From an uncultured bacterium (lineage in GTDB: Bacteria; Bacillota; Clostridia; Lachnospirales; Lachnospiraceae): a stretch of DNA of 56,308 bases. This document shows positions 53,058-56,308 of the stretch, piece by piece; the stretch's first letter is position 1; each line of letters opens with the position of its first letter. The notes below the pieces were generated by a model, which saw only the letters and a list, made by a program, of their open reading frames with translations, did no database searches and was not told where the DNA came from. The position numbers were made by a program, and so were the translations under genes. The stretch covers positions 1-56,308 of the forward strand of contig CANSLJ010000027.1 of the NCBI GenBank assembly GCA_947647735.1. Direction: 5' to 3'.

Positions 53058-53309
53058 CGCTTTTTTTAATATTTCATTCTCAATCTTAAGGTGTTGGATT
53101 TCTTTTTGGAGAGCCTTGTACTCCTTGAGGGTAACCGTTTCACCCTCTGATACACGAATTGGGGAAAGCTGCTTTACCCAGCCGCTTATAGTGCTCCGAT
53201 TTACGCCATATTCACGTTCCAGTTGTGGATACGAAGTTCCTCCAGAATTGTACAGTTCCACGATCTGCTGTTTAAATTCCGGGGTATAAGATTTTTGGGT
53301 TTTGGCCAT
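53031..53309 (-). CDS. IS3-family transposase OrfA
   Basis: 92 residues from ATG 53309 (MAKTQKSYTPEFKQQIVEL), with AAGGAG 9 bases upstream. It has the helix-turn-helix of the IS3 OrfA family (SYPQLEREYGVNRSTISGWVKQ) and the C-terminal leucine-zipper/coiled coil (EYKALQKEIQHLKIENEILKKATAIFAKEQ, about residues 62-92, described rather than quoted in full). OrfA normally recognises the element ends and is joined to OrfB by frameshifting near the A-rich sequence at its 3' end. Since OrfB is destroyed, this protein could at most act as a DNA-binding inhibitor. Confidence 0.75.
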   Translation of the reverse strand: MAKTQKSYTPEFKQQIVELYNSGGTSYPQLEREYGVNRSTISGWVKQLSPIRVSEGETVTLKEYKALQKEIQHLKIENEILKKATAIFAKEQ

Positions 53310-53476
53310 GCCTTTCATCTCCTTTATTCTTTCACTTGATAGTATAGGGTGTTCGACTTTTCCTGTCCACATTTATATACTAACACCATTCTCCATATAT
53401 GACATATCAACAGATACTTTTTCTTAAAACTGATAAAACAAAACTACAAAAGAGAAAACAAAAATAGTCAAATTTC

Positions 53477-53529
53477 GACATTAAAAAAGGTGTACCGTCT
53501 TGAAGTTTTACCTCATTCCGATACACCTT
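53477..53529 (-). terminator. rho-independent terminator, distal
   Basis: On the minus strand AAGGTGTA (53529-53522) pairs with TACACCTT (53494-53487) and is followed by seven Ts. The loop is long (27 bases). It lies downstream of the hydrolase genes and of a nearer terminator. With that terminator it accounts for the otherwise gene-free stretch 53386-53732. Confidence 0.6.
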
Positions 53530-53636
53530 AGTGAATGCAATATATTGTTAATTTTGACAATTTCTCTTATCCAATATTTATGTAATTTTATTTTCATTTT
53601 GACTGTGTGCCTTTCCCAAATCTGAATGTATTTTTC

Positions 53637-53679
53637 AGAAAAATGCAATACAATTCTTTCAAATGTAAATTGTATTGCA
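53637..53679 (-). terminator. rho-independent terminator of the hydrolase operon
   Basis: Perfect 12-base arms TGCAATACAATT (53644-53655) and AATTGTATTGCA (53668-53679) with a 12-base loop. On the minus strand the stem is followed by TTTTT. It lies 54 bases after the stop of the last hydrolase gene. Confidence 0.8.
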
Positions 53680-53732
53680 GCACAAACACTTTCTTAAAAA
53701 TTGTTACGCTCAGCTTATAACATTTGTATATC

Positions 53733-54485
53733 TCAATTTTCTTTTATCTTTCCTAATAGAAAATCATTCAACACAGCATTAAGCTCCTTACTGTTCCTCA
53801 TAGGAAAATCATGACCAGCTTTTGGAAGTATCATCGTTTGGCAACAGGTATTTTTACCGAGCATATCAAGAGATAGTTTCATATCCTTTACTTCGCCGCT
53901 GCCGCATATCGCCAGCATCGGTACTTTGATAGATAAATATGCAGAGACATTCCGTAAGTCTAAGGTGTGCGCAAAAAACGATTGATAAACCTGCGGAGTG
54001 ATAAACCTTGAATAATCTGCCATGTAATTTGCCTGCTCCTTGGTATAATTCCAATACTTCCCTTGAAAACGAACGAGCCATTTTATGTGGAGCATTTTCG
54101 CCGCTATTCCTGCAAGCGAGCAATACATTCTAACAGTTTTCGGATTTGGATTTACCCATGCACTTAAAAAGACCGCAAAACTAAATTGGTTTTGCCGCTC
54201 ACAAACAAGCATAATTGCAAGCTGCCCACCAAGGGAATGCCCGATTATGCCGATTTTCTTCTTGTGCAAACTGTCAATCAGTTCAAAAAGTTCCTGCTTC
54301 ATCACATCGGGGTCATATACTATATCTGCTGATTTCCCTGCTCCATGCAAATGCGGCACAATTAAGTGGTATTGCTCGGAAAAACAATATTGATTGCAGA
54401 ATGTGTCAAGAGCCCCTGCACCATGCAGCAGTAGGATAGTTGGGTTATTCCTGTTTCCATATTCATCATAATGCAGCATAGTCAT
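53733..54485 (-). CDS. alpha/beta-hydrolase
   Basis: A 250-residue alpha/beta-hydrolase fold protein: oxyanion-hole strand ILLLHGAGA near residue 18, nucleophile elbow GHSLGGQ near 82 (Ser), a cap region rich in aromatic residues, and the acid/His end PMLAICGSGEVKD and LPKAGHDFP near 230. No signal peptide. It overlaps the upstream hydrolase gene by 4 bases (ATGA), so the two are coupled. Substrate unknown; esters of small organic molecules are the usual range. It is the last gene of a tetR/hydrolase/hydrolase operon ending at two terminators. Confidence 0.85.
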   Translation of the reverse strand: MTMLHYDEYGNRNNPTILLLHGAGALDTFCNQYCFSEQYHLIVPHLHGAGKSADIVYDPDVMKQELFELIDSLHKKKIGIIGHSLGGQLAIMLVCERQNQFSFAVFLSAWVNPNPKTVRMYCSLAGIAAKMLHIKWLVRFQGKYWNYTKEQANYMADYSRFITPQVYQSFFAHTLDLRNVSAYLSIKVPMLAICGSGEVKDMKLSLDMLGKNTCCQTMILPKAGHDFPMRNSKELNAVLNDFLLGKIKEN

Positions 54486-55294
54486 TTCCTTTCTTTCCGA
54501 ATAATCCTGTTAATAAAATCCTCTATTTCTTTATTTACCTGCTCTGGATTGTCCCCATTTGAAAAATGCTTCGCTCCTTTTATGTAGTGGAGAGGATAAC
54601 CTGTTCGTTTTGCCCATTCCTTACAATATGTTTTTACTTTTCCTGTACTGTCTTTTTTGCCTACAAGTATCAATACAGGAAACTGAAAATCAACATCTTT
54701 ATTTTCCATAGGGAAATACTCATACGCCACCCGCATTTGATCTATAATATCCGCTTTTGAAAGCGGTTCCAGCATAGACATCATCTTCTGAAACGAGTAT
54801 TTACGCTTTGACATCGACCATGCCATACTCACCTTTAGAATATGTGTGGAAAAACATTCTGCCATTAGAACAGCCCGTTTCAGCCACCATAAATCCGCTT
54901 TTGAGTAATAGGTTAAACCTAACGGTGTTGTGTCCAAAGCTATAAACCCTTTTACCATATCGGGATAAATACTTGCAAAATGCTGGCTGGGATAACCGCC
55001 CATAGACATTCCAACCAAGAATATTTTTTCTATTTTTTCCTGCCGCAGAATGTCACGTAATATTTCAGCCGTATTATGATAAGAAAAGCCCTGATAAGGT
55101 CTGGACAGACCATGCATTGGAACATCCCAAAGGATTATTGTGTAGTTATTATAAAAATAAGATACCTGTTGTTCAAACATTGTATGGTCTGCCGTTACGC
55201 CATGTGTGAAAACAATACAGTCAGCTGCATTTTCTTTTCTGCTGATCCAATAATGCACCATTCCACCCTGCGTCAAAATCTTCTTATGCTGCAT
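54482..55294 (-). CDS. alpha/beta-hydrolase
   Basis: A 270-residue alpha/beta-hydrolase: CIVFTHGVTADHTMF near residue 28 (oxyanion region), nucleophile elbow VGMSMGGYPSQHF near 95, acid candidate Asp in LVGKKDSTG near 212 and catalytic His in KGAKHFSNGDNPEQV near 240. It is distantly similar to the following gene, suggesting an old duplication or a heteromeric pair. Its ATG lies one base after the tetR stop, so all three genes are translated from one message controlled by the TetR protein. Likely role: hydrolysing a toxic or signal ester recognised by that regulator, by analogy only. Confidence 0.85.
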   Translation of the reverse strand: MQHKKILTQGGMVHYWISRKENAADCIVFTHGVTADHTMFEQQVSYFYNNYTIILWDVPMHGLSRPYQGFSYHNTAEILRDILRQEKIEKIFLVGMSMGGYPSQHFASIYPDMVKGFIALDTTPLGLTYYSKADLWWLKRAVLMAECFSTHILKVSMAWSMSKRKYSFQKMMSMLEPLSKADIIDQMRVAYEYFPMENKDVDFQFPVLILVGKKDSTGKVKTYCKEWAKRTGYPLHYIKGAKHFSNGDNPEQVNKEIEDFINRIIRKERK

Positions 55295-55295
55295 T

Positions 55296-55907
55296 TTACC
55301 CCTCCTGAGTGTAAACTTTTTTCCAAAAGTCTATTAAAACAATAATCTCCTGTTCAATTTCATTTGGAACAATAATGTTGGAACGGTATTTCTTTAACAT
55401 ATATCCGTCAACGGCATAAAAAATTTCATCATACATTGTTTTAAGGTCAATATCCTGCCGAAACCATGATGTATCCATTTTTTCAAATATAATCTTTTCG
55501 CTTGCTTTGCTCACATCAGAATAATTATCCTGAATGGCACTTTTAATTTCAGAGTCCGTTTCATAATAAGCTCGCAAAGAAAAGGCGTACATATGCGGAT
55601 AATCCCGCATAAGGGAGCATTTTGACAGCAGACTTCTTTTCAACATTTCAAAAAAATCATTTGTTTCCAAGGTCTTATATTCCCTGACTGCCTTTCTTGT
55701 CATTTCCATTGCATTTATCCATAGATATAAATACAATCCTTTTTTATTTCCAAAATAATGAAATAAAAGTGCCTTAGAAATGCCACTTTCCTCAGCAATC
55801 TCCGACATAGGAGCTTTCTTATAACTATTCTGTGAAAACACTTTATATGCTGCATTGATAATTCGCTGTTGCTTTTCTAACGGCAGCTTGAAAAATTTAT
55901 CATTCAT
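55296..55907 (-). CDS. TetR-family transcriptional regulator
   Basis: A 203-residue regulator with the N-terminal TetR HTH: KQQRIINAAYKVFSQNSYKKAPMSEIAEESGISKALLFHYFGNKKGLY (about residues 13-60, quoted only by landmarks ISKALLFHYFGNK). The helical C-terminal ligand domain is variable and gives no ligand clue. Directly upstream of its start is a 19-bp palindrome that fits an autoregulatory operator. It is the first gene of an operon with two alpha/beta-hydrolases, which it presumably represses until a ligand binds. Confidence 0.88.
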   Translation of the reverse strand: MNDKFFKLPLEKQQRIINAAYKVFSQNSYKKAPMSEIAEESGISKALLFHYFGNKKGLYLYLWINAMEMTRKAVREYKTLETNDFFEMLKRSLLSKCSLMRDYPHMYAFSLRAYYETDSEIKSAIQDNYSDVSKASEKIIFEKMDTSWFRQDIDLKTMYDEIFYAVDGYMLKKYRSNIIVPNEIEQEIIVLIDFWKKVYTQEG

Positions 55908-55921
55908 AATGTCCTCCTTAT

Positions 55922-55940
55922 ATTAACCGATACGGTTAAT
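55922..55940. promoter_or_regulatory. TetR-type operator ATTAACCG-ATA-CGGTTAAT
   Basis: Perfect 8-base arms around 3 bases, 14 bases upstream of the tetR ATG. The sequence is typical of TetR/AcrR-family sites containing AACCG and CGGTT half-sites. Binding here would block transcription of the whole tetR/hydrolase operon. Confidence 0.75.
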
Positions 55941-56136
55941 ATTGGAATATTATAAATCCATTGACCGTTTTTGAGAAGACCATTACTCTTATAAAAAATG
56001 ATTAAAAAAACTACACTTTACTAACAATTCACTTTCATGATTTAGATATAAACTCAAACTTCCCACACCATTTTGGTGTGCTGAACCTTGAAAAACCAGT
56101 ACTTTAGCCCATAAAAAGGCACAAACCACTTACATG

Positions 56137-56308
56137 TGGTATAATTAAGTTACCCAAAAACAAAATTACACAGCAAGGAGATTTATGCCATGTCAAGTAT
56201 ACCATATAATGGTGAAAATGAAATTTCCAATTCTGTCTCAAATTTTATCAAAGAATTTCCACCTGTGCGGTTGGGATATGAAAAATAGGTTATTCGTGAC
56301 GGAAGTAA
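56137..56308 (+). pseudogene. start of a transposase-like gene, interrupted and cut by window end
   Basis: An extended -10 (TGGTATAAT, 56137-56145) leads to AAGGAG and ATG 56190. The 32-codon frame MSSIPYNGENEISNSVSNFI... resembles from memory the N-termini of IS4-type transposases in clostridia, but it stops at TAG 56286. Upstream, a CACACCA-TTT-TGGTGTG hairpin (56064-56080) could be part of an IS end. Nothing else is visible in 55941-56136. Confidence 0.3.

Larger units (their letters stand above)
52142..53385 (-). mobile_element. decayed IS3-family insertion sequence
   Basis: The ends read TGT...ACA with imperfect inverted repeats: left TGGACAAAAAAAGCCGAA (52153-52170) and right, on the other strand, TGGACAGGAAAAGTCGAA match at 15 of 18 positions. 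The 1.24-kb length, the two-ORF layout and the DDE transposase motifs fit IS3. orfA is intact, but orfB has several frameshifts and stops, so the element cannot move by itself. I see no target-site duplication. Confidence 0.75.

Noticed and set aside
52132-53395. Target-site duplication flanking the IS3 element
   Set aside because: The 3-5 bases on either side do not match.

Overview
The window looks like a chromosomal segment of a gut Clostridia/Lachnospiraceae-type Firmicute. This is inferred from AAGGAGG-type ribosome binding sites, occasional TTG starts, GPH-type sugar symporters, several AraC/YesN-like regulators and cytoplasmic GH78/GH2/GH3 enzymes without signal peptides. No rRNA, tRNA or CRISPR array was seen. 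Nearly everything between 2.3 and 51.9 kb concerns the breakdown of plant-type glycosides rich in L-rhamnose and, by inference, D-apiose.

Layout. 1-2.3 kb: decayed genes (a GNAT acetyltransferase with an in-frame amber codon, a truncated XRE regulator, a frameshifted LytTR response regulator) around one intact nitroreductase. 2.4-8.2 kb: the L-rhamnose pathway rhaB-rhaA-rhaD-fucO on the minus strand, preceded by an AraC regulator that has its own terminator. 8.4-17.9 kb: a minus-strand run of MGT-type glycosyltransferase, glycogen synthase, GH78 rhamnosidase, DUF4038/GH140-like putative apiosidase, GH43 and a two-gene ThrE-type exporter. 18.3-33.0 kb: a plus-strand AraC gene, then a convergent minus-strand run that is transcribed as GH78-like, GH2, GH78, GH3, GPH symporter, GH43, MBL-fold hydrolase. 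33.3-45.7 kb: a plus-strand GH3, a 58-codon small ORF, a tandem AraC pair, GH2 and GH78, another AraC gene, and a DUF5060/DUF4038-like glycosidase. 45.8-51.9 kb: a divergent LacI-controlled operon of a fucose-isomerase-like sugar isomerase, split transketolase and FGGY kinase. Its content matches the transketolase-type D-apiose pathway. 52.1-56.3 kb: a decayed IS3-family element, a TetR gene with two alpha/beta hydrolases, and the start of a broken transposase-like gene.

How the parts fit: the GPH symporter would import small glycosides. Cytoplasmic GH78, GH3, GH2, GH43 and DUF4038 enzymes would remove rhamnose, glucose or galactose, arabinose or xylose, and apiose. Rhamnose would go through RhaB/A/D/FucO to DHAP and 1,2-propanediol. 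Apiose would go through isomerase, kinase and transketolase to DHAP and xylulose 5-phosphate. Transcription appears split into modules, each next to its own AraC or LacI regulator. A recurring ATGTCGG-type motif upstream of several units, hairpins placed just 5' of Shine-Dalgarno sequences, and a family of palindromic repeats in 5' leaders are the main structures not explained by the genes themselves.
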